From NCBI RefSeq assembly GCF_900110835.1, contig NZ_FOJG01000001.1, forward strand, positions 1,251,022-1,315,021: DNA of 64,000 nucleotides. Direction: 5' to 3'. The stretch is from Chitinophaga arvensicola. Lineage in GTDB: Bacteria > Bacteroidota > Bacteroidia > Chitinophagales > Chitinophagaceae. How positions within the stretch are numbered: position 1 is the first letter of the stretch; every line of letters starts with the position of its first letter. Below the pieces are notes generated by a model. The model did no database searches. It was not told where the DNA came from and was given only the letters and a program-made list of their open reading frames with translations. Shown here one piece after another: positions 17,028 to 25,012 of this stretch. The position numbers and the translations under genes were made by a program.

Positions 17028-17537
17028 ATGCGATTGAAAACATTACTATTGGGTGGCGGCCTGTTATTCTCATCCCTGGCCTGGGCCCAGAGTGGATCAG
17101 TATTAAAGGGTAAAATAGATATGAAAACACTGATGAACGACACTTCTACCACGTGGTTCTACAAAGGTGTAAACAGCTATCAGCCGAACGACAATATGCT
17201 CAACTATATTAAGTCCAACCGCTCCAATTTCAACCTGGTAGTGGTAATGGGCACCTGGGACGATGCTAGCCGCGAGGTAGTACCCGCCCTGTATAAAGTA
17301 ATGATTACCGGTGGCAGTCCCGACGAACAGATCGTCATGTTTGCCGCAGATAAAAAACTGCAGACAGATTCACCAGTAGATTACAAAGTAAAAAAGCTGC
17401 CTACTATCATTGTAATGAAGGATGGTAAAGAAGAAGGCCGTATCGTAGGTACGCCCAAAGAGTCTGTAGAAGGCGATCTTTCCCGTATCCTGCTGAGCAG
17501 CACGAAGAAAGAAAAAGATAATAAAGAGAAAGAGTAA
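17028..17537 (+). CDS. Exported thioredoxin-fold protein lacking all cysteines
   Basis: 169 residues. A signal peptide (1-20, cleaved at AWAQ) sends it to the periplasm. The body has the thioredoxin pattern: a strand NLVVVMGTW, a helix beginning DDASREVVPALY, the strand QIVMFAAD, the cis-proline loop KLPTIIVMKDGKEEGRIVG (P125), and a final helix. In related proteins the motif after the first strand carries redox cysteines (WCxDS); here it reads W77-D-D-A-S81, and no cysteine occurs anywhere in the protein. It cannot be a dithiol oxidoreductase and may act as a binding or chaperone domain. Highly charged lysine/glutamate tail. Downstream of the MerR gene by 10 bases. Confidence 0.75.
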   Translation: MRLKTLLLGGGLLFSSLAWAQSGSVLKGKIDMKTLMNDTSTTWFYKGVNSYQPNDNMLNYIKSNRSNFNLVVVMGTWDDASREVVPALYKVMITGGSPDEQIVMFAADKKLQTDSPVDYKVKKLPTIIVMKDGKEEGRIVGTPKESVEGDLSRILLSSTKKEKDNKEKE

Positions 17538-17560
17538 GGCTTCTTGTCTGAATATATATC

Positions 17561-17606
17561 GGGGAGATGACAACAGCTATAGCTGTTGTTATCTCCCCGG
17601 TCTTTT
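17561..17606 (+). terminator. Strong terminator after the thioredoxin-like gene
   Basis: GGGGAGATGACAACAGCTA (17561-17579) pairs with TAGCTGTTGTTATCTCCCC (17580-17598), and a TCTTTTTT tail follows at 17601. The single non-Watson-Crick pair is G opposite T, which works as G-U only in plus-strand RNA, as expected for the upstream gene. Confidence 0.88.
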
Positions 17607-18713
17607 TTACAATGCCCTGTTATCCGTTACGGTAACACTCGTGGAAGTAGTGGGTAACTTGAGTCCCCTCGCCTCCAGCAGCCGGATGATACCAAGATTT
17701 ACCGTTTCCCGCAAAGCGGTATACTGCGCCCCATCAATGATATAGGTGTTAAACACAATCTGGATCACATAGGTATCTTTTGTAAAATCGTTGAGGTTTA
17801 CGGTAAAGGCCTCCAGTATGTTAGGATTACTTTTCAGCAGCTGGCGCAGGTCCTGTAAAAACAACAACAGTGTTTCTGCCGGCGTTTCCGTTCCCAGCTC
17901 CAGCCTCAGGGCTACCCGCTGTTGCGTGCGCAGCGACAGGTTATCCAGGATACTATCAACCATTTTTTTATTGGGTACGGTTACGAAAGTCTTTTCCAGT
18001 GTACGGATACGGGTGCTGCGCAATCCTATTTTTTCCACAGAACCCTGCCAGGAATCCACTTTAACGCTGTCGCCTACACGGAAAGGTTTATCAAAGAAGA
18101 TAATGAAAGATCCGATCAGGTTTTCGATGCTTTCTTTTGCCGCCAAAGCCAGGGCCGCCGCACCTATTCCAAGACCCGCGATGATCTTTTCTACCAGTCC
18201 CGGTCCGAACAGGATTCGGATAAAGGCAATGGCGCCCATGATAAAAACGATCGCCTTGAAAAAGTCGCGAAAGAAAATGATAAACTGGTTATCGGTTTTA
18301 TCTTCCGTGAGATCCGCTTTCTTTTCGAGTACCAGCGCAATGAAATCAATGAGCCGGAGCATGATCCAGATAATACTCATACTCAGCGCCAGACTGAGTA
18401 AGGTATTGGTAACATCGTGCAGCGTGGCCTTGTTATAGACATGGATATTCAGGATCCTCGGAAAGGTAAACCGGTCGATGGTCAGCATGAAAGTGACCAG
18501 CAGGAAAAAGTATTCCAGTGGCCGCAGCAAAAGGTTAATAAAGTCTTTTTCTTCAATCTGGGGCGACCAGTGTCTCACCAGCCGGAACAGGATGGTGGCC
18601 AATCCCTTCGAAATATAACGTTTGATAATAAATACAAACAACAGAACGCCCATCAATGTCAGGTAATCCTGTACGGGGTTGTCTAAAATGACCTGGTTTA
18701 AGAATTCATTCAT
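17607..18713 (-). CDS. MscS-family mechanosensitive ion channel
   Basis: 368 residues. Four or five membrane spans fill the N-half. The pore helix TM3 is glycine/alanine-rich (KIIAGLGIGAAALALAAKE, about 176-194), and the beta-domain follows with RVGDSVKVDSWQGSVEKIGL and the TVPNKKMVD motif near 247. These are the hallmarks of MscS, which opens under membrane tension to release solutes on osmotic downshock. The gene is downstream of the amidohydrolase by 9 bases on the minus strand. It ends at the terminator of the convergent thioredoxin-like gene, whose T tail overlaps its stop codon. Confidence 0.92.
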   Translation of the reverse strand: MNEFLNQVILDNPVQDYLTLMGVLLFVFIIKRYISKGLATILFRLVRHWSPQIEEKDFINLLLRPLEYFFLLVTFMLTIDRFTFPRILNIHVYNKATLHDVTNTLLSLALSMSIIWIMLRLIDFIALVLEKKADLTEDKTDNQFIIFFRDFFKAIVFIMGAIAFIRILFGPGLVEKIIAGLGIGAAALALAAKESIENLIGSFIIFFDKPFRVGDSVKVDSWQGSVEKIGLRSTRIRTLEKTFVTVPNKKMVDSILDNLSLRTQQRVALRLELGTETPAETLLLFLQDLRQLLKSNPNILEAFTVNLNDFTKDTYVIQIVFNTYIIDGAQYTALRETVNLGIIRLLEARGLKLPTTSTSVTVTDNRAL

Positions 18714-18722
18714 AAGTTACAG

Positions 18723-19868
18723 CTAAATAATTCTACTGCTTTCCTGGTTAATCAATACAACACCGGGTTTGCAGCCGGTGTTAAAACTGCCATAGGTTTC
18801 CTGTATGCCCAGGGCCTTTGCGCCGTTAAAAGTAGCCCATTGGAGTATTTCTTCCAACGGAATTTCCGGAAAATGCGCCCGGATCGTTTTTATTTCTTCC
18901 CAGATCGACAAGCGATGATTAGAGGCCAGGCTATCGGTGCCCAGGGTGATATTACATTTCATCCGGCGGAACTGTTCAATATCCGGCAGGCGGTTTTCAA
19001 TATACAGGTTGGCCTGGGGACACAGGCACCACCAGGTTTCTACGGGTTGTTGCTGCGTAAATTCAATGTCTTCGGATGAAGTAAAGGTATTGTGTACCAG
19101 CAGGATTTTGTTGCCGGAGAAGTAAGGCAGGTAAGCTTCCAGGCTGTTGGTGCCGGTAGGCTGAAAGGCGCTGATATCCATCCCGAAATGCTGGTAGAAA
19201 GACAGGAACTCCCCTGTTTTCTGCTGATAAAGTTCATTCTCCGCAGGCGTTTCCTGGTTATGGATACACACGGGAGTATTATCTGGCGTATGGGCCAGGA
19301 GTTCAAATAAAGAACCACTCACAGAATAGGGCGCATGAGGTACAATAGAGCACTGGTGATGGGGACCATTGATTTCCCGGAAGGAATGGAGCACGTCCAT
19401 ACTGTACTGGTAGCGGCTATTGGCCCCTGCCGGCGCTACGCCCATGCATTCCACAAAGGAATGGTAATACATCCTGCCCTGTTGTTTCTTTACCAGGGTG
19501 GCGTTGCTGTTGCAGATATCGCCTACGGCGGAAATGCCGGTTTCCCACATGTCCTGTTCTGCTTTGTCGATGATAGCGTTGATATCACCGGCGCCCTGGT
19601 TCCTGGATTGCATCACATGGGTAAGGAAGGCGGGCAGCCCGGTTTTTTCCGGAATTACGCCTTTCATATGCGATAATTCCAGGTGGCAATGGGTATTTAC
19701 AAAACCAGGGCATAAAATTCCGTCCACTTCTGTGACGTCGGAGCCGGCCTCAGATTCCGCTACAATCCCCGCTACTACTCCATCTTCGGAAAGCAGGAGT
19801 ACTTTCCCGGGGCCCAGCAGATGCGTACCGTTAAATATATCTTTTCCCTTTAATTTGATCTGTTTCAA
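18723..19868 (-). CDS. Metal-dependent amidohydrolase / deaminase (TRZ/ATZ-type)
   Basis: 381 residues. The metal ligands of the amidohydrolase superfamily are visible: H60 and H62 in FVNTHCHLE, H203 in CIHNQE, the conserved PHAPYSVS (H178), H259 in LVHN, and the catalytic aspartate D312 in LGTDSLASN. Members of this branch deaminate or dechlorinate ring compounds, such as S-adenosylhomocysteine/methylthioadenosine, guanine or aminodeoxyfutalosine. Bacteroidota genomes often carry one similar gene assigned to aminofutalosine deamination for menaquinone synthesis, but no other men/mqn gene is nearby, so this stays open. It precedes the MscS gene by 9 bases. Confidence 0.82.
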   Translation of the reverse strand: MKQIKLKGKDIFNGTHLLGPGKVLLLSEDGVVAGIVAESEAGSDVTEVDGILCPGFVNTHCHLELSHMKGVIPEKTGLPAFLTHVMQSRNQGAGDINAIIDKAEQDMWETGISAVGDICNSNATLVKKQQGRMYYHSFVECMGVAPAGANSRYQYSMDVLHSFREINGPHHQCSIVPHAPYSVSGSLFELLAHTPDNTPVCIHNQETPAENELYQQKTGEFLSFYQHFGMDISAFQPTGTNSLEAYLPYFSGNKILLVHNTFTSSEDIEFTQQQPVETWWCLCPQANLYIENRLPDIEQFRRMKCNITLGTDSLASNHRLSIWEEIKTIRAHFPEIPLEEILQWATFNGAKALGIQETYGSFNTGCKPGVVLINQESSRII

Positions 19869-19898
19869 TTACCTGCTCTTTAATTAAGTTAATGGTGT

Positions 19899-19906
19899 TA
19901 ATTTTG
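19899..19906 (+). promoter_or_regulatory. Probable -7 box of the prfA promoter
   Basis: TAATTTTG fits TAnnTTTG and lies 60 bases before the chosen prfA ATG. It falls inside the upstream in-frame extension to 19892, which argues against that longer start. Confidence 0.5.
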
Positions 19907-19966
19907 CAACCCGATTGGCAGTATCATTTCCCGGTTGGGAAGGATACTCAAAAGTCAAATATAATT

Positions 19967-21031
19967 ATGATAGACAAACTGGAAGCTATAAAAGGTCGTT
20001 TCGAGCAGGTATCGCTGGCGCTTACCAACCCGGCAGTTGTTAGTGATAACAAGAAGTTTGGTCAGCTCAGCAAGGAATACCGGCAATTGGAAAAGATCGT
20101 GAAGGCATATGACGCCTACCGTAAATTGCTGGACAATATTGCATTCAACAAAGAAGTGCTGGACAGCGGTGACGAGGAAATGCGTGACCTGGCCAAAGCG
20201 GAAACGGAAGAACTGCAGGAGCAGAAAACAGCCCTGGAGGAAGAGATCCGTAATTTGCTGATTCCAAAAGACCCGCAGGATGAGAAGAACGCCATCCTGG
20301 AAATCCGTGCCGGTACCGGTGGCGATGAAGCGAGTCTTTTTGCGGGAGATTTGTTCCGCATGTACCTCCGTTTCTGCGAACTCAAAGGCTGGACCACCAG
20401 TTTGCTGAGTGAAAACCCGGGTTCAGCGGGCGGTTACAAGGAAATCGTGATGGAAGTAAACGGCGACGATGTATATGGTACCCTGAAATTCGAATCAGGT
20501 GTACACCGTGTACAGCGTGTACCGGCTACAGAGGCTTCCGGACGCGTACACACCTCCGCAGCTACCGTAGCGGTGCTGCCGGAAGCAGAAGAAGTAGACG
20601 TGGATGTAAGAGAGGCTGATATAAAAATGGATACTTTCCGTTCGTCTGGTGCGGGTGGTCAGCACGTAAATAAAACGGAATCTGCGGTGAGGTTAACGCA
20701 TATACCTACCGGGGTAGTCGTTGAATGCCAGGAAGGACGCAGCCAGCACTCTAACCGCGAAATCGCGATGAAGATGCTGCGTACACGTATCTATGAGGCG
20801 GCGGTGCGTAAGCATGAAGATGCCATCGCTTCCCAGCGTAAGAGCCTCGTATCTACCGGCGACCGTTCGGCCAAGATCCGTACCTATAACTATCCGCAGG
20901 GACGTGTAACGGATCACCGTATCGGGATGACCGTTTACAACATGGACGCCTTTATGAACGGTGAAATCAAAGACATGATTGACGCCCTCCAGTTTGCTGA
21001 AAACGCGGAGAAACTGAAGCAGGGCAGCTGA
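19967..21031 (+). CDS. prfA: Peptide chain release factor 1
   Basis: Recognises UAA and UAG in the ribosomal A site and triggers hydrolysis of the peptidyl-tRNA. 354 residues from the ATG at 19967; an in-frame ATG at 19892 would add 25 residues unlike any RF1. The codon-recognition tripeptide is the RF1 type (P186-A-T188 in RVPATEASGR), not the SPF of RF2. The catalytic GGQ (230-232) lies in RSSGAGGQHVNKTESA. An N-terminal coiled domain (about 1-100) is intact. The gene is monocistronic, divergent from the amidohydrolase, and followed by a long hairpin. Confidence 0.98.
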   Translation: MIDKLEAIKGRFEQVSLALTNPAVVSDNKKFGQLSKEYRQLEKIVKAYDAYRKLLDNIAFNKEVLDSGDEEMRDLAKAETEELQEQKTALEEEIRNLLIPKDPQDEKNAILEIRAGTGGDEASLFAGDLFRMYLRFCELKGWTTSLLSENPGSAGGYKEIVMEVNGDDVYGTLKFESGVHRVQRVPATEASGRVHTSAATVAVLPEAEEVDVDVREADIKMDTFRSSGAGGQHVNKTESAVRLTHIPTGVVVECQEGRSQHSNREIAMKMLRTRIYEAAVRKHEDAIASQRKSLVSTGDRSAKIRTYNYPQGRVTDHRIGMTVYNMDAFMNGEIKDMIDALQFAENAEKLKQGS

Positions 21032-21037
21032 TAAATG

Positions 21038-21083
21038 TTTGTAGAAAGATAGCAGCCATCTCCGGCTGTTATCTTTCTACAAA
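21038..21083 (+). terminator. Hairpin after prfA
   Basis: TTTGTAGAAAGATAGCAGCC (21038-21057) pairs with the facing arm 21064-21083 around a 6-base loop. The only wobble is G opposite T, allowed in plus-strand RNA. There is no clear T tail, so it may act as a 3' stabilising stem as much as a terminator. Confidence 0.7.
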
Positions 21084-21097
21084 TTTCCACCCGGTTA

Positions 21098-21118
21098 ATT
21101 CGTAATCACTCAAAATAT
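21098..21118 (+). repeat. ATTCGTAAT...TCAAAAT element, copy 1
   Basis: ATTCGTAAT (21098-21106), three bases, then TCAAAATAT (21110-21118), 76 bases upstream of the DUF937-like gene. The same two words in the same order and orientation relative to the gene occur at 26037 and 45340. Confidence 0.5.
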
Positions 21119-21193
21119 CCTACATTTAGTAAGCGGCCACAAGCCGTTGCACTAAAAGCAGAAAACCTTTTCTTCCCCTAAAATCATCTCCAA

Positions 21194-21796
21194 ATGTTAG
21201 AGCAATTAATGGACCTCGTCCGGGAACATGCACAGGGTGCTGTGGTGAATAACCCTGCCGTCCCTAATGAACAGAATGAAGCCGTAATCGGCGCTGCTAC
21301 TTCTTCTATTGCATCGGGTCTGCAACAGGAACTGGCCAATGGTAATACCGAAGGTGTACTGTCTTTACTGGGAGGGGCCGGGAATGACGCTCCTGGCGCT
21401 GGTAGCCCTGTGGTGAATAACATCTCCAATAACTTTATCGGTACACTCCTGGAGAAATTCAACCTGGATAAAGGTACTGCTACACAGCTGGCGGCTACCC
21501 TTATTCCTACGGTGCTGGGTGCACTGTCTAATAAAACAAAAGATCCAAACAACAGCAGCTTCAGTCTGGATGGCATCCTGAATTCCCTTACCGGCGGCTC
21601 TGCACAGGGACTTAACCTCAATGGTATCCTTGGAAGCCTGTCTGGTGGCCTCGATAAGAACGGCGACGGAAAAGTGGATCTTAATGATCTCACCAGCCTC
21701 TTGTCCAATGGCGCTCAACAGCAGCAACAACAACAGCAGCAGGGCGGTGATAACAGCGGTGGTATTGGTGGATTATTAAAAAATCTGCTTGGTTGA
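21194..21796 (+). CDS. DUF937-like protein with EF-hand-type loop and polyglutamine run
   Basis: 200 residues, no signal peptide. The N-half (about 1-115) is alpha-helical with the alternating Leu/Asn/Gly pattern of DUF937 proteins, a family of unknown function: LLEKFNLDKGTATQLAATLI and VLGALSNKTKD. A low-complexity section rich in G/S/L/N follows (about 120-150). A calcium-binding-like loop, DKNGDGKVDLNDL (about 156-168), has the spacing of an EF-hand or dockerin loop. Nine consecutive glutamines come next, and the end is GGLLKNLLG. The gene is monocistronic, 162 bases after prfA. Whether the loop binds calcium is not shown. Confidence 0.7.
   Translation: MLEQLMDLVREHAQGAVVNNPAVPNEQNEAVIGAATSSIASGLQQELANGNTEGVLSLLGGAGNDAPGAGSPVVNNISNNFIGTLLEKFNLDKGTATQLAATLIPTVLGALSNKTKDPNNSSFSLDGILNSLTGGSAQGLNLNGILGSLSGGLDKNGDGKVDLNDLTSLLSNGAQQQQQQQQQGGDNSGGIGGLLKNLLG
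21716..21742 (+). repeat. CAA/CAG triplet run coding for nine glutamines
   Basis: Nine CAA or CAG codons in a row inside the DUF937-like gene. Mixed codons make slippage less likely than in a pure repeat, but length variation between strains is possible. Confidence 0.8.
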
Positions 21797-22021
21797 TCCT
21801 TTTTGCCACTGGTGTTGTTTTAAAGAAACACACTTGCTATGTGTATACACAAATATTGTTATGTGAAATATGCGTGCAAATTTTTTAATGCTCGTTTAAT
21901 GGTGCTTATCAATACATTGTGAATGTTAAATCAAGTTGGCAAACTATTTGCTTACAAGATTTTCAATTAGTTTTGTCAACGGAATTAATGCTTAATAACC
22001 TTCATGTCTAAAATTATTATG

Positions 22022-22702
22022 ATGAAAAAAATCAATGTTCTGGTAGCTGTGGTCTTGTCTGCAACCATGCTGTTCAGTTGTAAAACCTGGCAGGGCATGG
22101 ACAATACTAAAAAAGGTGCAGCCATTGGTGTAGGTGGTGGAGCTGCCGCTGGTGCTGTAATCGGTAAAGTGGCTGGTAACACAGCATTAGGAGCTATTAT
22201 TGGTGCTGCATTAGGTGGTGCTGGTGGTGCTTTGATCGGTAAGAAAATGGATAAACAGGCACAGGAAATAAAAACAGAAGTACCAAATGCTACTGTAGAA
22301 CGTGTAGGTGAAGGTATTAATGTAACATTTGATGCAGGTGTATTATTCGGATTTGATAAATCTAACCTGTCTCCGGTAGCGCAGGATAATATCAGACAAC
22401 TGGCTGTTGTCCTGAACAAATATCCTGACACTTATGTACGTGTGGAAGGCCATACGGACGACAAGGGTACAGATGAGTACAACATGGGATTGTCTGAGAG
22501 AAGAACGAAAGCTGTAATGGCTTATCTGCAGGCGCAGGGTATCGCGGCTAACCGTATACAAGGCTTCTGGTATGGTAAATCACAGCCTAAAGTACCAAAT
22601 GATTCAGACGCTAACCGCGCTATTAACCGCCGTTGTGAGTTCTCTATCTTCGCTAATGATAAAATGAAGAGCGACGCGAAGAAAGAAGCTGGTCAACAGT
22701 AA
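22022..22702 (+). CDS. OmpA-family lipoprotein with glycine-zipper segment
   Basis: 226 residues from the ATG at 22022 (an in-frame ATG at 22004 would lengthen the signal n-region). The lipobox LFSC places the lipidated cysteine at 20. A glycine-zipper membrane-inserting stretch follows (about 33-75: GAAIGVGGGAAAGAVIGKVA), then a linker and an OmpA-type peptidoglycan-binding domain (about 100-210) with the FDKSNLSP, VEGHTDDKGTDEYN and LSERRTKAV motifs and the NRAINRRCEF end. This layout resembles YfiB/Pal-type proteins that tie the outer membrane to the cell wall. Monocistronic with a clear terminator. Confidence 0.92.
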   Translation: MKKINVLVAVVLSATMLFSCKTWQGMDNTKKGAAIGVGGGAAAGAVIGKVAGNTALGAIIGAALGGAGGALIGKKMDKQAQEIKTEVPNATVERVGEGINVTFDAGVLFGFDKSNLSPVAQDNIRQLAVVLNKYPDTYVRVEGHTDDKGTDEYNMGLSERRTKAVMAYLQAQGIAANRIQGFWYGKSQPKVPNDSDANRAINRRCEFSIFANDKMKSDAKKEAGQQ

Positions 22703-22746
22703 TAAAAATATTAAGAACACTTATTTCTCATAAGCAGATATACATT

Positions 22747-22773
22747 CCCCCCTGGTTCCAGGGGGGATTTTTT
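22747..22773 (+). terminator. Terminator after the OmpA-family gene
   Basis: CCCCCCTGG (22747-22755) pairs perfectly with CCAGGGGGG (22758-22766) across a TT turn, followed by ATTTTTT. The T run overlaps the last codons of the convergent VanZ-like gene. Confidence 0.9.
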
Positions 22774-23164
22774 ATTTCTCTCCTTTTGTAAGGAAAAAGT
22801 GTTTCACCAGTTTAAAGACCCATACGCCGGCAATAGCGCCAAGGGTATCTGCCAGTACATCATACATATCAAAGCTGCGGTTAATGGCCCAGTATTTCTG
22901 AATGAACTCAATCGCTAAACCGTAACCGGCAGCACAGATAACCAGGAACAATAAGGTAAGAGGGGATATGTATTTCTTTTGCCAGTAAATGCCGAGGCTC
23001 AGGAATAAAACAATGCCTCCGAATAAACCAAAGTGAACAAATTTATCGAAATGTACTTTTTCGAAAAAGGCGTTGGTGGGAATATCATTTCCCGGCAGGG
23101 TACACAAAACAAGAATCAGTATGATCCACACGATAGCTGGCACATAGTATCTCAGGAACTTCAT
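22772..23164 (-). CDS. VanZ-like small membrane protein
   Basis: 130 residues with four predicted membrane spans: about 5-23, 43-62, 70-88 and 100-122. The VanZ-type signature is the pair of short motifs DKFVHFGLFGGIVLF and FDMYDVLADTLGA, with the connecting GLAIEFIQKY. In enterococci VanZ gives low teicoplanin resistance by an unknown mechanism; most members have no proven role. The gene is separated from gcvH by a terminator, so it probably has its own transcript. Function open. Confidence 0.85.
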   Translation of the reverse strand: MKFLRYYVPAIVWIILILVLCTLPGNDIPTNAFFEKVHFDKFVHFGLFGGIVLFLSLGIYWQKKYISPLTLLFLVICAAGYGLAIEFIQKYWAINRSFDMYDVLADTLGAIAGVWVFKLVKHFFLTKGEK

Positions 23165-23192
23165 AAGAGCTTTAGTTTAAACCGGCATTTGT

Positions 23193-23236
23193 AAAAAGGA
23201 CAACAGGCCAACCGTAATTACGTGGCCTGTTGTCCT
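23193..23236 (-). terminator. gcvH terminator
   Basis: On the minus strand AGGACAACAGGCCA (23236-23223) pairs with TGGCCTGTTGTCCT (23210-23197) around a 12-base loop, followed by TTTT. A perfect 14-bp stem, 31 bases after the gcvH stop. Confidence 0.87.
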
Positions 23237-23266
23237 CTTCTATATAAAAGATTATTTTGGTCGGAA

Positions 23267-23647
23267 TTATTCACCTACCAGCGCCTGGTATGCAGCCGCA
23301 TCCAGCAGTGCTTCCACATCAGCAGGATTGTTTACGGTTACTTTTACCATCCAGCCATCACCATACGGATCCTGGTTCACCAGTTCCGGAGAGCTTTCCA
23401 GTTCAGGATTCACTTCGCTGACAGTTCCAGCAACAGGCATAAACAGATCGGATACTGTTTTCACCGCTTCTACTGTACCAAATACTTCTTCAGCGTTTAC
23501 TGGTTTGTTTAATGAACTGATATCAACGAAAACGATATCGCCCAGTTCACGTTGTGCAAATTCAGTAATACCGATGGTAGCTACGTTACCTTCTAATAAA
23601 ACCCATTCGTGATCCTTTGTGTAACGCAGATTTGACGGAAAATTCAT
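23267..23647 (-). CDS. gcvH: Glycine cleavage system H protein
   Basis: 126 residues, the standard length. The protein shuttles the aminomethyl group between GcvP, GcvT and GcvL on a lipoyl arm attached to a lysine, here K63 in [12 protein letters not shown]. The start [16 protein letters not shown] and the end region with [10 protein letters not shown] are typical. It stands alone, away from gcvP and gcvT, which is common in this phylum. Its own terminator isolates it from the VanZ-like gene. Confidence 0.97.
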   Translation of the reverse strand: MNFPSNLRYTKDHEWVLLEGNVATIGITEFAQRELGDIVFVDISSLNKPVNAEEVFGTVEAVKTVSDLFMPVAGTVSEVNPELESSPELVNQDPYGDGWMVKVTVNNPADVEALLDAAAYQALVGE

Positions 23648-23760
23648 ATCAAGTTTGATTTTGAGCCGTAAAAATACAGAAACTATTATGATTTCGACGG
23701 CCGGTTATCCTAAATTTTGACTTTCTACGGACATGGGTTTCAGCCATCTATCCTTTTTTA

Positions 23761-24423
23761 TCAGAAGAACCACCATTTTCTCAGTACCCGGATCTTCATG
23801 GGCACATCTTCCAGCGGGCGGTCGTGGCTATCGGTTTTGAGCGCCGCGATTTTATCGATGACATCCATCCCTTTTATCACCTGGCCAAATACGGTGTAGT
23901 TCTGATCCAGATGTGGGCTGCCGCCTGCTGTTTTATATACCTGCCGCTGATCTACTGGTATTTTACGTCCCTTCAGCCTGGTCTTTTCAAGCTTATCCAG
24001 TTGTTCGTCAGTGAATACTTTTCCCTGCACAATATAGAACTGGCATCCGGAAGAAGCCTTGTCGGGGCGGTCGTCACGGGCTGCACCCAGTGCGCCTTTG
24101 CGGTGAAACAGGTCCAGCTGGAACTCCGGAGGAATGGTGTACCCCACATCACCGTTACCCAGGGTATCGCCGGGTTGCGCGTGTTTGGAATCGGGATCAC
24201 CACCCTGGATCATGAAACCTTTGATGACCCGGTGAAACAGGGTGCTGTCGTAAAAGTGTCCCCTGGCCAGTTTGATGAAATTGTCCCGGTGTTGGGGTGT
24301 CTGGTCGTATAGCCGGATTACCATAGTGCCGTAAGGAGTGATCACTTTTACCCGGCGGTCTCTCGCCGTTGCCAGGGTTACGATGAGCAAAAAGAGGGTA
24401 CTCAGGAGTAATAGTTTCTTCAT
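23761..24423 (-). CDS. Exported cyclophilin-type peptidyl-prolyl isomerase
   Basis: 220 residues with a signal peptide (about 1-20). The cyclophilin core is clear: HRDNFIKLARGHFYDSTLFH, VIKGFMIQGGDPDSK (catalytic Arg replaced in context by the usual FHRVIKG), the SGCQFYIVQGK strand and the YTVFGQVIKGMDVIDKIA end. It speeds proline isomerisation during folding in the periplasm. A loop between GCQFYIVQGK and the YTVFG strand is longer than in small cyclophilins. The gene follows an unrecognised 112-residue protein by 9 bases, so the two form a short operon. Confidence 0.92.
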   Translation of the reverse strand: MKKLLLLSTLFLLIVTLATARDRRVKVITPYGTMVIRLYDQTPQHRDNFIKLARGHFYDSTLFHRVIKGFMIQGGDPDSKHAQPGDTLGNGDVGYTIPPEFQLDLFHRKGALGAARDDRPDKASSGCQFYIVQGKVFTDEQLDKLEKTRLKGRKIPVDQRQVYKTAGGSPHLDQNYTVFGQVIKGMDVIDKIAALKTDSHDRPLEDVPMKIRVLRKWWFF

Positions 24424-24432
24424 AAGGACTTT

Positions 24433-24771
24433 TTATGCTTCTTCATGATCAGTAAAGTAAGCAATAACATGTTCTTTCAGGAATTGTTCCTGTTCCACCA
24501 TTTCCATTTTGGGAACGGGTTGTATTTCTTTGAAATGAGGCCATCCGTCCTTATCATATCCATCCAGCTCAAAGTAGCCACTCTGGCTGAGAAGGGTACA
24601 TACGGCCACGTGCATCAGGTCCTGTTTTTGTTCCTTGGTATATTTCTTCTTCAGGTTGTTTAATTCGTTGACGCCTATGAGGAAAAGAATAGCTTCCATG
24701 TTGGGCTTTTTACCAAACCGTTCGGTCAGCATATCTTCTACCGGTTTCCAGCGCTTCTCAAAATCTTCCAT
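24433..24771 (-). CDS. Uncharacterised 112-residue protein upstream of the cyclophilin
   Basis: I do not recognise a domain. It is soluble, mostly helical and acidic, with no signal peptide. Notable stretches are NMEAILFLIGVNELN (about 24-38), KYTKEQKQDLMHVAVCTLLS (about 43-62) and YDKDGWPHFKEIQPVP (about 72-87). The MEAILFLIGVNEL stretch looks like a buried helix. Such short proteins next to peptidyl-prolyl isomerase genes appear conserved in Chitinophagaceae as far as I recall, but no function is known to me. It is the first gene of a two-gene operon with the cyclophilin (gap 9 bases). Confidence 0.7.
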   Translation of the reverse strand: MEDFEKRWKPVEDMLTERFGKKPNMEAILFLIGVNELNNLKKKYTKEQKQDLMHVAVCTLLSQSGYFELDGYDKDGWPHFKEIQPVPKMEMVEQEQFLKEHVIAYFTDHEEA

Positions 24772-25012
24772 GTTGTTGCTTTTAATTGTTGGTGTTTTGC
24801 CAATAGCTTGTTCCCCGCAAATGTACGTTATAGGGAAAAATATTATATAAATATGCCGGGCTTTATTAATTTAGGCATCGCCATTAAAGGTTTGAGTAGC
24901 GGAAATAGGCCACAGTGGCAAGTTTAACAGCATTTTAACGGCCCGTTCACATAGTGATAAGTTTTATTTGACCAGAGAATGTTTATTTTAGCACACCTGA
25001 AAAATTATTAGC

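Noticed and set aside
19892..19966. Upstream extension of prfA
   Set aside because: Contains a -7 box; RF1 proteins start at the MIDKLEAIKG-type sequence.
21716..21742. Triplet repeat as a phase-variation switch
   Set aside because: The repeat is in units of three inside the frame, so slippage would change length but not switch the gene off.
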